Positions 9,222 to 18,977 of a stretch of DNA of 64,000 nt are shown piece by piece. The translations under genes and the position numbers were made by a program. This DNA comes from Pseudomonas japonica. Lineage in GTDB: Bacteria > Pseudomonadota > Gammaproteobacteria > Pseudomonadales > Pseudomonadaceae. The stretch is taken from contig NZ_FZOL01000002.1 in NCBI RefSeq assembly GCF_900188455.1, positions 175,293-239,292 on the forward strand, in the 5' to 3' direction. Every line of letters starts with the position of its first letter. Positions within the stretch are counted from its first letter, which is position 1. Under the pieces are notes generated by a model. It was not told the DNA's origin. It saw only the letters and a program-made list of their open reading frames with translations, and ran no database searches.

Positions 9222-11672
9222 TCATTCCAGGGCGGTCCAGATCTCCCGGGCGTACTCGCCGATGGTCCGGTCCGAGGAGAACCAGCCCATCCGCGCGGTA
9301 TTGAGCACCGCCGAGCGCCACCAGCGGTTGGGCTCGTGCCAGAGCTCGTCGACCCGCCGCTGCGCTTCCCAATAGGCATCGAAATCGGCGCAGAGCAGGA
9401 AACGGTCGTAGGCCACCAGCGAGTCCACGAGGCCGACGTAACGCGCCGGATCGTCCGGCGAGAAGACCCCGCCGCGGATCGCCTGGAGCACATCGTTGAG
9501 CCGGTGCGAGGCGCCGATGATCGGGCTGGCGCCGAAGTCGCCGTTGCGCTTGCGGCTTTCCACCTGCTGCGCGGTCAGGCCGAAGATGAACATGTGCTCG
9601 GCGCCCACCTGCTCGCACATTTCCACGTTGGCACCGTCGAGGGTGCCGATGGTCAACGCGCCATTGAGGCCGAACTTCATGTTGCTGGTGCCCGACGCCT
9701 CGTAGCCGGCGGTGGAGATCTGCTCGGAGAGGTCCGCCGCCGGGATGATGCTTTCCGCCAGGCTGACGTTGTAATTGGGCAGGAACACCACCTTGAGCAG
9801 GCCACGCACGGTCGGGTCGTTGTTGACCACCTGGGCGATGTCGTTGGCCAGCTTGATGATCAGCTTGGCCTGGTGATAGCTGGCCGCCGCCTTGCCGGCG
9901 AAGATCTTCACCCGCGGCACCCAGTCGGTGCCCGGCTCGGCGCGGATCGCCTGGTACAGGGCGACGGTATGCATCAGGTTGAGCAACTGGCGCTTGTACT
10001 CGTGGATCCGTTTGACCTGAACGTCGAACATCGCTTCCGGATTGACCGTGATGCCCAGGCGTTCCTGGATGATGCTCGCCAGGGCACGCTTGCTGTGCAG
10101 GCGCTGCTCGGCGAACTTCTTGCGGAACGCCGGCTTGTCGGCGAAGGGTTCGAGGCCGCGCAGCTTGGTTTCCGGGTTGTCCAGCACGTCATCGCCCAGG
10201 GCATCCATGAGCATGTGGGTCAGTGGCGGGTTGGCCTGGTACAACCAGCGGCGGAAGGTGATGCCGTTGGTCTTGTTGTTGATCCGCTCCGGGTAGAGCT
10301 TGTGCAGTTCGGCGAACACGGTGCTGCGCATCAGTTTGGTGTGCAGCGCCGACACCCCGTTGACGCTGTGCGAGCCGAGGAACGCCAGGTTGCCCATGCG
10401 CACCCGCCGGCCGTTGTCTTCCTCGATCAGCGACACCGCGCGCAGCACGTCGAAGTCGTGGATGCCTTTGGCCCGCAGGGCGTCGATATGGTAGGCGTTG
10501 ATCAGGTAGATGATCTGCATGTGCCGCGGCAGCATGCGCTCCATCAGGCCTACCGCCCAGGTTTCCAGCGCTTCCGGCAGCAGGGTGTGGTTGGTGTAGG
10601 CGAGCGTGTTCACCGTCAGGCGCCAGGCGGTGTCCCACGGCACCTCGTGCTGGTCCACCAGCAGACGCATCAGCTCGGCCACGGCGATCGACGGGTGGGT
10701 GTCGTTGAGCTGGATCGCCGCCTGCTCGGGCAGGTTGAGCAGGCTGTCGTGCATGTTCAGGTGGCGGCGCAGCAGGTCCTGCAGCGAGGCCGAGACGAAG
10801 AAGTACTCCTGGCGCAGGCGCAGCTCCTGGCCGGCCTCGGTGCTGTCGGCCGGGTACAGCACCCGGGAAATGCTCTCGGCGCGCGCCACTTCGGCCACCG
10901 CGCCAAGGTGGTCGCCAGCGTTGAAGCGCTCCAGGTGCAGTTCCTCCAGGGCCCGCGCGCGCCACAGCCGCAGGGTGTTGACGCTGGCGCCGCGCCAGCC
11001 GACCACCGGCGTGTCATAGGCCACCGCGCGCACGGTTTCCGCCGGCCACCAGACCTGGCGCGGCTCACCGTCGCCGCTGCTCACGGTTTCGACGCGACCG
11101 CCGAAGCTGATCGGGTAGATCACCTCGGCCCGCTCGAACTCCCAGGGGTTGCCGAAATCCAGCCAGTTCTCGGTCTGCTCCTGCTGCCAGCCATCCACTA
11201 CCGCCTGGCGAAACAGGCCGTGTTCATAGCGGATGCCATAACCGTGGGCGGCGATGCCGAGGGTCGACATGCTTTCCATGAAGCACGCCGCCAGGCGACC
11301 GAGGCCACCGTTGCCCAGCGCCGCGTCCGGCTCCAGCAGGCGGATGCGTTCGAGATCGACATCCAGCCCCTCCAGGGCTTCGCGGGCCACCTCCAGCAGG
11401 CCAAGGTTGCTCAGGCTGTCGTACAGCAGACGGCCGATGAGGAATTCGAGAGAGAGGTAATAGACGCGCTTCTGGCTCTTGCGATAGATCTGCCGGGTGT
11501 GGTCCATCCAGTGATCGACCATGTGATCCCTGGCCGCCAGGGCGATGGCTTCGAACCAGTCGTGGTCGAAGGCGTGTTCCGGGTCCTTGCCGACCGCATA
11601 GGTCAGTTTTTCCAGCACAGCGGTGCGAAATGCCGCCACCTCTGCTTCACGAGCATTCGATTCCTGAGACAT
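9222..11672 (-). CDS. glgP: Glycogen/alpha-glucan phosphorylase
   Basis: 816-residue GT35 phosphorylase, releasing glucose 1-phosphate from the non-reducing ends of glycogen. The pyridoxal-phosphate segment EASGTSNMKFGLNGALTIGT lies near residue 650, with its lysine as the Schiff-base residue. The N-terminal region contains LGNGGLGRLAACFMES, typical of the family. Length is normal. Transcribed toward fbp with a gap of about 140 bases. No other glg genes are in the window, so it stands apart from a full glycogen operon. Confidence 0.97.
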   Translation of the reverse strand: MSQESNAREAEVAAFRTAVLEKLTYAVGKDPEHAFDHDWFEAIALAARDHMVDHWMDHTRQIYRKSQKRVYYLSLEFLIGRLLYDSLSNLGLLEVAREALEGLDVDLERIRLLEPDAALGNGGLGRLAACFMESMSTLGIAAHGYGIRYEHGLFRQAVVDGWQQEQTENWLDFGNPWEFERAEVIYPISFGGRVETVSSGDGEPRQVWWPAETVRAVAYDTPVVGWRGASVNTLRLWRARALEELHLERFNAGDHLGAVAEVARAESISRVLYPADSTEAGQELRLRQEYFFVSASLQDLLRRHLNMHDSLLNLPEQAAIQLNDTHPSIAVAELMRLLVDQHEVPWDTAWRLTVNTLAYTNHTLLPEALETWAVGLMERMLPRHMQIIYLINAYHIDALRAKGIHDFDVLRAVSLIEEDNGRRVRMGNLAFLGSHSVNGVSALHTKLMRSTVFAELHKLYPERINNKTNGITFRRWLYQANPPLTHMLMDALGDDVLDNPETKLRGLEPFADKPAFRKKFAEQRLHSKRALASIIQERLGITVNPEAMFDVQVKRIHEYKRQLLNLMHTVALYQAIRAEPGTDWVPRVKIFAGKAAASYHQAKLIIKLANDIAQVVNNDPTVRGLLKVVFLPNYNVSLAESIIPAADLSEQISTAGYEASGTSNMKFGLNGALTIGTLDGANVEMCEQVGAEHMFIFGLTAQQVESRKRNGDFGASPIIGASHRLNDVLQAIRGGVFSPDDPARYVGLVDSLVAYDRFLLCADFDAYWEAQRRVDELWHEPNRWWRSAVLNTARMGWFSSDRTIGEYAREIWTALE

Positions 11673-11808
11673 GCGGTGTCCTCGGGCGAGTTTGGCGATT
11701 GCGGATGGAGATCAGACAGCCTAGACGGTTCGACACAGAGCGTTGGCGCTGGTTCGCCGGTCATCCTGCAAAAGCGGGACCGCCCCGGGGCTATTTCGCA
11801 AATGGTTG

Positions 11809-11836
11809 TTCACAATTTGATCAACTCCGGTATGAT
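11809..11836 (+). promoter_or_regulatory. Putative sigma70 promoter for the YkgJ-family gene
   Basis: TTCACA (11809-11814), 16-base spacer, TATGAT (11831-11836), ending 35 bases before the start codon at 11872. Good match to both hexamers. Confidence 0.6.
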
Positions 11837-11871
11837 CGCGCGCCTTCCTATACCTATATGCCTGACCCCTG

Positions 11872-12276
11872 ATGAAACCGACCCTGATCGCCGCCGCCGA
11901 GCTCGACCGTCTCGAAACGTGGCAGAAGTACGCCAGCCATATGTGCGGCGGCTGCATGTCCACCTGCTGCACCCTGCCGGTGGAAGTGAAGCTGAAAGAC
12001 CTGATCCGCATTGGCGTGGTGGATGAATTCGAAGTCGGCGAGCCGCCGAAGAATATCGCCAAGCGCTTGCAGAAGGACGGCATCGTCGAACGCTTCAACC
12101 AGAAGTCGGGGATCTTCACCCTGACCCGGATGAGCAATGACGATTGCCTCTATCTGGATCGCAAGACCCGCCTGTGCACCATTTACGACAAGCGCCCGGA
12201 CACCTGCCGCAACCACCCACGGGTGGGGCCGCGGCCGGGGTATTGCGCCTACAAGCCGAAGCCGGTGGCTCGCTAG
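11872..12276 (+). CDS. YkgJ family cysteine cluster protein
   Basis: 134-residue protein of the YkgJ/UPF0153 zinc- or iron-chelating family. Eight conserved cysteines are visible: MCGGCMSTCCTLPV (about residues 24-37), DDCLYLD, LCTIYDKRPDTCRNHP and the terminal YCAY. The C-x-C-x-CC spacing suggests a bound metal or cluster; the substrate is unknown. Cytosolic, single-gene unit divergent from glgP. Confidence 0.9.
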   Translation: MKPTLIAAAELDRLETWQKYASHMCGGCMSTCCTLPVEVKLKDLIRIGVVDEFEVGEPPKNIAKRLQKDGIVERFNQKSGIFTLTRMSNDDCLYLDRKTRLCTIYDKRPDTCRNHPRVGPRPGYCAYKPKPVAR

Positions 12277-12286
12277 CGCTTCCACT

Positions 12287-12447
12287 GTAGGAACTGGCTT
12301 GCCCGCGAAAGACTTGTAGGAGCGTGGCTTGCCCGCGAAAGGACTTGTAGGAGCGTGGCTTGCCCGCGAAGGACCGCGCAGCGGTCCCAAATAGCGGTGA
12401 GGTCCGGGACCGCTGCGCGGTCCTTTCGCAGGCAAGCCAGCTCCTAC
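12287..12447. repeat. REP cluster: three direct copies plus one inverted copy
   Basis: Three forward copies of GTAGGAGCGTGGCTTGCCCG (first one variant) begin at about 12287, 12316 and 12347. Then a CCGCGCAGCGG/CCGCTGCGCGG inverted pair and one reverse copy at about 12427-12447. Most copies in the window are simple pairs, so this tandem arrangement is unusual. Confidence 0.9.
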
Positions 12448-12468
12448 AAGGCCCGCGCGAAGCCCAGA

Positions 12469-12502
12469 AAAAAGCCCCCGGCCTTTCGACCGGGGGCTTT
12501 TT
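12469..12502. terminator. Bidirectional rho-independent terminator
   Basis: GCCCCCGG/CCGGGGGC hairpin flanked by an A-run on the left and a T-run on the right. It lies between the convergent ykgJ-type gene and typA and can serve both strands. Confidence 0.9.
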
Positions 12503-12517
12503 CATTTCAAGCCGGGC

Positions 12518-14340
12518 TTAGTTGGCCTTGGCTTTCTTGGCAGCGCGGGTACGCTCGCCTTCGTCGAGGATCTTCTTGCGCAGACGGATCGACTTCGGCG
12601 TGACTTCGCACAGCTCGTCGTCCTGGATGAATTCCAGGGCCTGTTCCAGGGTGAAACGAACCGGCGGAACCAGGGCGATGGTCTCGTCCTTGCCCGAAGC
12701 ACGCATGTTGTCGAGCTTCTTGCCTTTGGTTGGGTTGACGCCCAGGTCGTTGTCACGGCTGTTCAGACCGACGATCTGACCGTTGTAGATCTCCTGGCCG
12801 TGCTCGACGAACAGCTTGCCGCGCGCCTGCAGGGTTTCCAGGGAGTAGGTCAGGGCCTTGCCGGTTTCGACCGAAACCAGAACACCGTTCAGACGGCCGG
12901 ACATGTGGCCGGACTTCATGGTGTCGTAGCGATCGAAGATCGAGGTCAGGATGCCTGCACCGTTGGTCAGGGTCAGGAACTGGTTACGGAACCGATCAGA
13001 CCGCGAGCAGGGATGTTGTACTCCAGACGAACACGGCCCTTGCCATCCGGCGCCATGTTGGTCAGGTCGCCCTTACGCAGACCCATTTCTTCCATGACCT
13101 TGCCCTGGGATTCTTCAGGGATGTCGATGGTGACGTTTTCGAACGGCTCGTGCTTGCTGCCGTTGACTTCGCGGATGATCACTTCAGGACGGCCCACGGC
13201 CATCTCGAAACCTTCGCGACGCATGGTTTCGATCAGAACCGACAGGTGCAGCTCACCACGACCGGAAACCTTGAACTTGTCAGCCGAGTCGCCTTCTTCA
13301 ACGCGCAGTGCAACGTTGTACAGCAGCTCTTTGTCCAGACGCTCCTTGATGTTGCGCGAGGTCACGAACTTGCCTTCTTTACCGCAGAACGGCGAATCGT
13401 TGACCTGGAAGGTCATGGAAACGGTCGGCTCGTCGACGGTCAGCGGCTTCATCGCTTCGACCGCGTCCGGGGAGCACAGGGTGTCGGAGATGAACAGCTC
13501 GTCGAAACCGCTGATGCAGACGATGTCGCCAGCCTGGGCTTCTTCGACGTCGATGCGGTGCAGGCCGTGGTGGCCCATCAGCTTGAGGATACGACCGTTG
13601 CGGCGCTTGCCGTCGGTGTCGATGGCGACGACCGGGGTGTTCGGCTTGACGCGACCACGGGCGATACGGCCAACACCGATGACGCCGAGGAAGCTGTTGT
13701 AGTCCAGAGCGGAGATCTGCATCTGGAACGGACCATCGCGGTCAACGGCCGGAGCTGGCACGTTGTCGACGATCGACTGGTACAGCGGGGTCATGTCTTC
13801 GGCCATCTCGGTGTGGTCCAGACCGGCGATGCCGTTCAGGGCCGAGGCGTAGACGACTTTGAAGTCCAGCTGTTCGTCGGTGGCACCGAGGTTGTCGAAC
13901 AGGTCGAAGATCTGGTCCAGAACCCAGTCAGGACGCGCGCCCGGACGGTCGACCTTGTTGATCACGACGATCGGCTTCAGACCGGCTTCGAAGGCCTTCT
14001 TGGTCACGAAGCGGGTTTGCGGCATAGGGCCGTCCTGGGCGTCGACCAGCAGCAGCACGGAGTCGACCATCGACATCACACGCTCTACTTCACCACCGAA
14101 GTCGGCGTGGCCGGGGGTGTCGACGATGTTGATGTGGTAGCCATTCCAGTTGATGGCGGTGTTCTTCGCCAGAATGGTGATGCCGCGCTCTTTTTCCTGG
14201 TCGTTGGAGTCCATGACGCGCTCGTCGTTGAGCTCGTTACGCTCCAGGGTGCCGGACTGGCGCAGGAGTTTGTCGACCAGGGTGGTTTTGCCATGGTCAA
14301 CGTGGGCGATGATGGCGATGTTGCGCAGATTCTCAATCAC
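12518..14340 (-). pseudogene. typA: Translational GTPase TypA/BipA, interrupted by a one-base frameshift
   Basis: Ribosome-binding GTPase of the EF-G group, important at low temperature and under stress. The first frame (14340 down to 12973) gives 455 residues with the P-loop AHVDHGKTT, switch [14 protein letters not shown] and NKVDRPGA. It ends abnormally as ARGLIGSVTSS followed by stop. In the next frame the expected continuation FRNQFLTLTNG is read at once and runs to a normal end (KKAKAN) at 12518. Adding one base to the A-run at 12990-12991 (GGAACC instead of GGAAACC) would restore a protein of about 607 residues, the family length. So domain V and the unique C-terminal domain are lost as written. 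Either a real mutation or a homopolymer sequencing error; otherwise undecayed, which favours error or a very recent event. Confidence 0.93.
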
Positions 14341-14455
14341 TGTGTGTATCTCGATCTCAGGTATTCGGTGCCGCCGCCAGGGCAGCGGGTTTCAGTAAAC
14401 GGAGCAGGAAATCCGGTCGGGAGGACGATGGCGAGAACGGTCGCCATCGTGCTTC

Positions 14456-15910
14456 CTAGGCGGGGCGATAAACGCGCACATTGGCGTGTCCCTCACTGAG
14501 CAGGTGATGAGCATGCAGGCGGCTCATGACACCTTTATCGCAATAGAGCAAATATTGACGGTTGCCATCCAGGTGCTTGAAGCGGCTGTTCAGGGCGTAG
14601 AACGGCACGGCCTGGACCTCGATGCCGTCGAGCAGCAGAGGTTCGTCTTCCTGGGCGTCGGGGTGACGGATGTCGATGACGATCTGACCCGGCAGCGCCT
14701 CGCTCAGTTCCTCGACCTGGATGTCCTGGCCGAGTTCGTCGATCACGTTGTCGATGGAAATGTAGCGCGCGCGCTCCAGGGCGCGGTCCAGCACGGCCAT
14801 GTCGAACTGCTTCTCTTCGTGGTCGACACGGTGGCGCTTGGCGCAGGTAGTCGGGTTCACCGAGATCACGCCGCAGTATTCGGGCATGTGCTTGGCGAAC
14901 TCGGCGGTGCCGATCTGGTTGGCCTGGTCGATGATGTCCTGCTTGTGGCTGGCCAGCAGCGGGCGCAGCACCAGTTTCTCGGTGGCCGAATCGATCACCG
15001 CGAGGTTCGGCAGGGTCTGGCTGGACACCTGGGAAATCGCCTCGCCGGTGACCAGTGCGTCGATTTCCAGACGGTCGGCAACCCGTTCAGCGGCGCGCAG
15101 CATCATGCGCTTGAGGGTCACGCCCATATAGCTGTTGTCGACCTTGCCGAGGATCTCGCCGACCACTTCCTCGAACGGCACGCTGACGAACAGCACGCGC
15201 TGGCTGCTGCCGTACTTCTTCCACAGGTAGTGGGCGACTTCCATCACCCCCAGCTCGTGGGCGCGGCCGCCGAGATTGAAGAAGCAGAAGTGGGTCATCA
15301 GGCCGCGGCGCATCATCTGGAAGGCCGCCACGGTGGAGTCGAAGCCACCGGACATCAGCACCAGGGTCTGCTCCAGTGCGCCCAGCGGGTAGCCGCCGAT
15401 GCCCTTGTGCTGGTTGTGGATCACGTAGAGGCGCTTGTCGCGCACTTCGATACGGACTTCCACTTCCGGGGTGCGCAGGTCGATACCGGCGGCGCCGCAC
15501 TGCTGGCGCAGCTGGCTGCCGACATAGCGGTCGACGTCCATCGAGGTGAAATCGTGGTGGCCGCCGCGCTTGCAGCGCACGGCGAAGCGCTTGCCGGCCA
15601 GCAGGTGGCCGAAGTGCGCCTTGCACTTGGCGACGATGTCGTCGAAGTCGCCCAGCGGGTATTCGTCGACCTGCAGGAAATGCGCGATCCCCGGCATGCA
15701 GGTCAGGCGCTCGGTCATCTCGCGCAGTACTTTCTCGTCCTCGATCCGGGTGACCACTTCGAGGTTGTCCCAGACGCCGTCGACCTTGACCTCGGGATCG
15801 AGCTCACGCAACACGGCACGGATGTTACGGCCGAGCTGACGGATGAACCGCTTGCGGACCGGGCGGCTCTTGATGGTGATTTCTGGAAAGACTTTGACGA
15901 TCAGTTTCAT
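14456..15910 (-). CDS. thiI: tRNA 4-thiouridine synthase / thiamine thiazole sulfurtransferase
   Basis: 484-residue ThiI of the long type. It has an N-terminal ferredoxin-like and THUMP region (about 1-165), an AANH/PP-loop ATPase ([15 protein letters not shown] near 180) and a C-terminal rhodanese domain (about 390-484). The two mechanistic cysteines are visible in [15 protein letters not shown] and in [11 protein letters not shown]. It activates U8 of tRNA with ATP, transfers sulfur from the rhodanese persulfide, and feeds thiazole synthesis. Cytosolic. It lies upstream of typA on the same strand, about 115 bases apart. Confidence 0.97.
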   Translation of the reverse strand: MKLIVKVFPEITIKSRPVRKRFIRQLGRNIRAVLRELDPEVKVDGVWDNLEVVTRIEDEKVLREMTERLTCMPGIAHFLQVDEYPLGDFDDIVAKCKAHFGHLLAGKRFAVRCKRGGHHDFTSMDVDRYVGSQLRQQCGAAGIDLRTPEVEVRIEVRDKRLYVIHNQHKGIGGYPLGALEQTLVLMSGGFDSTVAAFQMMRRGLMTHFCFFNLGGRAHELGVMEVAHYLWKKYGSSQRVLFVSVPFEEVVGEILGKVDNSYMGVTLKRMMLRAAERVADRLEIDALVTGEAISQVSSQTLPNLAVIDSATEKLVLRPLLASHKQDIIDQANQIGTAEFAKHMPEYCGVISVNPTTCAKRHRVDHEEKQFDMAVLDRALERARYISIDNVIDELGQDIQVEELSEALPGQIVIDIRHPDAQEDEPLLLDGIEVQAVPFYALNSRFKHLDGNRQYLLYCDKGVMSRLHAHHLLSEGHANVRVYRPA

Positions 15911-16007
15911 GGAAAACAGCGCGCGAGCGGCCAGCCGAAAAAGGGGGGCGCGGATTATAGCGGAAATTGCTCAAGGTTTGACCAACTTTTGTCCGATCGC
16001 TTTGCAA

Positions 16008-16024
16008 TGCATCAATTTGGTGCG
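16008..16024. promoter_or_regulatory. NtrC-type binding site upstream of glnA
   Basis: TGCATCAATTTGGTGCG fits the NtrC pattern TGCACC-N5-GGTGCA with two mismatches. It lies about 104 bases upstream of the sigma54 -24 element, a normal enhancer distance. Confidence 0.75.
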
Positions 16025-16127
16025 CAATGGCTTTTTTGCGCATCTAAAGAGTGCAGAAAAAATCGAGATTTCCTACAGAAAGGACTGAAACGCGAGAAAA
16101 CGGGGCATAAATCCCATTTCCGGGCAC

Positions 16128-16143
16128 TGGCATGCAATTTGCT
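16128..16143 (+). promoter_or_regulatory. Sigma54 (-24/-12) promoter of glnA
   Basis: TGGCATGCAATTTGCT matches TGGCACG-N4-TTGCW nearly perfectly, with GG and GC elements ten bases apart. It lies about 100 bases upstream of the glnA start. Confidence 0.88.
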
Positions 16144-16240
16144 CCCTTGTGATGCAGGTTGCCCTGGCCGACTATTCGCGCCCGGCATCACCCAAATTGA
16201 AGGGCTGCACAGGCACGCTCTACCCCACCCGGAGGACACT

Positions 16241-17647
16241 ATGTCGAAGTCGGTTCAACTCATCAAAGATCATGACGTTAAATGGATTGATCTGCGCTTC
16301 ACTGACACCCGCGGCACTCAGCACCACGTGACCATGCCAGCCCGTGATGCGCTGGATGACGACTTCTTCGAAGTCGGCAAGATGTTCGACGGTTCCTCCA
16401 TCGCTGGCTGGAAAGGCATCGAAGCGTCCGACATGATCCTGATGCCGGTCGACGACACCGCCGTCCTGGACCCGTTCACCGAAGAGCCGACCCTGATCCT
16501 GGTCTGCGACATCATCGAACCTTCCAGCATGCAAGGCTACGATCGCGACCCACGTGCGATCGCCAAGCGCGCCGAGGAATACCTGAAAAGCACCCTGATC
16601 GGTGACACCGTGTTCGCCGGTCCAGAGCCTGAGTTCTTCATCTTCGACGAAGTGAAGTTCAAATCCGACATCTCCGGCTCGATGTTCAAGATCTTCTCCG
16701 AGCAAGGCTCCTGGATGTCCGACCAGGACGTCGAAGGCGGCAACAAGGGCCACCGTCCAGGCGTCAAGGGCGGCTACTTCCCGGTTCCTCCGTTCGACCA
16801 CGACCACGAAATCCGTACCGCCATGTGCAACGCACTGGAAGAGATGGGTCAGTCCGTCGAAGTTCACCACCACGAAGTGGCGACTGCCGGCCAGAACGAA
16901 ATCGGCGTCAAGTTCAACACCCTGGTGAAGAAGGCTGACGAAGTTCAGACCCTGAAATACGTCGTGCACAACGTTGCCGATGCCTACGGCCGCACCGCGA
17001 CCTTCATGCCGAAGCCTCTGTACGGCGACAACGGCTCGGGCATGCACGTCCACATGTCGATCTGGAAAGACGGCAAGAACACCTTCGCTGGCGAAGGCTA
17101 TGCCGGCCTGTCCGACACCGCCCTGTACTTCATCGGCGGCATCATCAAGCACGGCAAGGCCCTGAACGGCTTCACCAACCCGGCAACCAACTCCTACAAG
17201 CGTCTGGTTCCAGGTTTCGAAGCTCCGGTAATGCTGGCCTACTCGGCACGCAACCGCTCCGCCTCGATCCGTATTCCTTACGTCGGCAGCCCGAAAGCCC
17301 GTCGTATCGAAGCACGCTTCCCGGATCCGGCCGCCAACCCGTACCTGGCCTTCGCTGCCCTGCTGATGGCCGGTCTGGACGGTATCCAGAACAAGATCCA
17401 CCCAGGCGACGCCGCCGACAAGAACCTGTACGACCTGCCGCCTGAAGAGGCCAAGGAAATCCCGCAGGTCTGCGGCAGCCTGAAAGAAGCCCTGGAAGAG
17501 CTGGACAAGGGCCGCGCGTTCCTGACCAAGGGCGGCGTATTCTCCGACGACTTCATCGATGCCTACATCGCGCTGAAATCCGAAGAAGAAATCAAGGTTC
17601 GCACCTTCGTACACCCACTGGAATACGATCTGTACTACAGCTGCTGA
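16241..17647 (+). CDS. glnA: Glutamine synthetase type I
   Basis: 468-residue dodecameric glutamine synthetase making glutamine from glutamate, ammonia and ATP. It has the N-terminal beta-grasp signature [13 protein letters not shown], the catalytic-domain [21 protein letters not shown] segment, and the adenylylation tyrosine Tyr397 in NLYDLPPEE. It is therefore a GSI-beta enzyme controlled by GlnE. The ATG at 16241 has a strong GGAGG seven bases upstream; the much longer open frame to the left is antisense to thiI. Expression should be nitrogen-controlled through the NtrC site and sigma54 promoter upstream. Ends at a clear terminator. Confidence 0.98.
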   Translation: MSKSVQLIKDHDVKWIDLRFTDTRGTQHHVTMPARDALDDDFFEVGKMFDGSSIAGWKGIEASDMILMPVDDTAVLDPFTEEPTLILVCDIIEPSSMQGYDRDPRAIAKRAEEYLKSTLIGDTVFAGPEPEFFIFDEVKFKSDISGSMFKIFSEQGSWMSDQDVEGGNKGHRPGVKGGYFPVPPFDHDHEIRTAMCNALEEMGQSVEVHHHEVATAGQNEIGVKFNTLVKKADEVQTLKYVVHNVADAYGRTATFMPKPLYGDNGSGMHVHMSIWKDGKNTFAGEGYAGLSDTALYFIGGIIKHGKALNGFTNPATNSYKRLVPGFEAPVMLAYSARNRSASIRIPYVGSPKARRIEARFPDPAANPYLAFAALLMAGLDGIQNKIHPGDAADKNLYDLPPEEAKEIPQVCGSLKEALEELDKGRAFLTKGGVFSDDFIDAYIALKSEEEIKVRTFVHPLEYDLYYSC

Positions 17648-17680
17648 TCCAGTGACGCTCGCGCAAGCGACGTAATCGGA

Positions 17681-17706
17681 AAAGGCCTCCTTCGGGAGGC
17701 CTTTTT
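17681..17706 (+). terminator. Rho-independent terminator of glnA
   Basis: AAGGCCTCC-TTCG-GGAGGCCTT hairpin followed by a T-run, 35 bases after the glnA stop. Confidence 0.92.
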
Positions 17707-17791
17707 CTTACAGGCGGTGACTCCCCGGCTGATAGTTCAGCCTTTCCAGGTCACCCATGCTGGCCCGCTCTTCCTTCAGCGAGGCCACGCC

Positions 17792-18718
17792 ATGATTCGC
17801 CGTCTCTCCCTCCTCTGCCTGCTGGCCCTCGTCAGTGCCTGCGGCACCACGCTCTCCGGCGACACCACCGAGCCCCAAGTCCTGCTGCGCGCCAGCGCCG
17901 CCTGGGACGGCTCGCCCTACCCTAGCTATTCGACCGGCACGCCCGAACTGAGCCTGCTGAAGATCCGCATCCCGCCCGACACCACCCTGGACTGGCATCG
18001 TCATCCGTCGCCCAACGCCGGCTACCTGCTGACGGGTGAACTGCAGGTGGAAACCCGCGAGGGCCAGCGCACACGGGTGCGGGCCGGCGAAGCCCTGGCC
18101 GAAGTGATGGATCGCGTGCACCGCGGGCGCAGCGGCAGCCAGGGCGCCGAACTGATCGTGTTCTACGCCGGAACCCCGGGTTTGCCGCTGGCGGAGAAGG
18201 AGCAGCAGGCCCCCGCCAGCGGCCAGACCTTTTCCACCGCGGCCCCCACCATCCTGACCGCCCTGCTCGACAGCATCGACCAGCGCCTCGACATGGCCAA
18301 GGCAGTGGCCCTGTACAAATGGGACCACGACCAGCCCGTGCAGGCCGCCTTACGCGAGCGCCAGGTCGTGGATCAGGCCCGACGGCAGTCCTCCGGCCAT
18401 GGCCTGGATGAGCAACGCGCCGCGGATTTCTTCGCCGATCAGATCGAAGCCAACAAGCTGCTTCAATATGGTGCACTGTCGGACTGGCACGCCGAGGGCC
18501 GCGCACCGGATGTTCCGCGCCGCGATCTCGGCAGCCAGCTACGCCCCCGCCTCGACCACCTGCGCGATGAACTGCTGGCCCTCCTGGCAGCCTTCGATCA
18601 GCAAAAGCCGCCACGCTGCGAACAAGTGCTGGCGCAAGCCCTGCAACAACGCGGCAGCGACCCGCTGCGGCGGGTGGCGCTGACCCGGGCGAGCGGACGT
18701 CTTTGCGAAGACACCTGA
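17792..18718 (+). CDS. Cupin-chorismate mutase (AroQ-gamma) fusion lipoprotein
   Basis: 308-residue exported protein with two recognisable parts. Residues 1-17 are a lipoprotein signal (LALVSAC, Cys17). About 25-140 is a small cupin: WHRHPSPNAGYLLTGELQVE with metal-type histidines, then VRAGEAL. From about 158 to the end is a periplasmic-type chorismate mutase: LLDSIDQRLDMAKAVALYKW, RERQVVD, FFADQIEANK. It also has the two late cysteines (one in PPRCEQVL, one in GRLCEDT) that form a disulfide in exported *AroQ enzymes. The reading frame crosses the junction without a break. Chorismate mutase makes prephenate; why it is exported is unknown. ATG at 17792 fits the signal peptide; the upstream extension does not. 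It sits between glnA and glnL on the same strand. Confidence 0.85.
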   Translation: MIRRLSLLCLLALVSACGTTLSGDTTEPQVLLRASAAWDGSPYPSYSTGTPELSLLKIRIPPDTTLDWHRHPSPNAGYLLTGELQVETREGQRTRVRAGEALAEVMDRVHRGRSGSQGAELIVFYAGTPGLPLAEKEQQAPASGQTFSTAAPTILTALLDSIDQRLDMAKAVALYKWDHDQPVQAALRERQVVDQARRQSSGHGLDEQRAADFFADQIEANKLLQYGALSDWHAEGRAPDVPRRDLGSQLRPRLDHLRDELLALLAAFDQQKPPRCEQVLAQALQQRGSDPLRRVALTRASGRLCEDT

Positions 18719-18731
18719 CGCGCCCCGCCTA

Positions 18732-18748
18732 TGCTCTATATTGGTGCG
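18732..18748. promoter_or_regulatory. NtrC-type site upstream of glnL
   Basis: TGCTCTATATTGGTGCG has the same half-site arrangement as the glnA site (TTGGTGCG core). It lies about 130 bases upstream of the sigma54-like element at 18876-18891. Suggests autoregulation of glnLG. Confidence 0.55.
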
Positions 18749-18875
18749 CAAACTTGCGTTCGCTGGCGCAACTCAGCCCATTTTGGGTCACGAATTCCTG
18801 AAATTCAGGTCTTTGTAGGCCTTTTTCGGGCAGATACAGGGGTTTTTCCGGGGTTTCCGCTTCTTTTCGGAGCCT

Positions 18876-18891
18876 TGGTTTGCTTTTTGCA
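18876..18891 (+). promoter_or_regulatory. Possible sigma54 promoter of glnLG
   Basis: TGGTTTGCTTTTTGCA keeps the essential GG-N10-GC spacing and the TTGCA -12 element but differs from consensus at three -24 positions. Located 87 bases upstream of glnL. Confidence 0.5.
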
Positions 18892-18977
18892 TTTTCCCGG
18901 GTTCAGCGGATTACCAGCGTTCGCGCCCCTGGCCATTGCCAGGTCCGACATGTGCCAAAAGAGGTCAAAGAAGCCGC

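Larger units (their letters stand above)
15911..16240. other. thiI-glnA divergent intergenic region
   Basis: 330 bases holding the glnA control region: the NtrC-type site at 16008-16024 and the sigma54 promoter at 16128-16143. The thiI promoter must lie near 15911-16000 on the minus strand, but no clear hexamers stand out. Confidence 0.7.

Noticed and set aside
12287-12447. Possible CRISPR array
   Set aside because: The repeats are Pseudomonas REP cores with hairpins, found across the window; spacers are short and related, and no cas genes are present.
14486-16240. Long in-frame extension upstream of glnA
   Set aside because: It is antisense to thiI. The true glnA start has a strong ribosome site and the conserved N-terminus.
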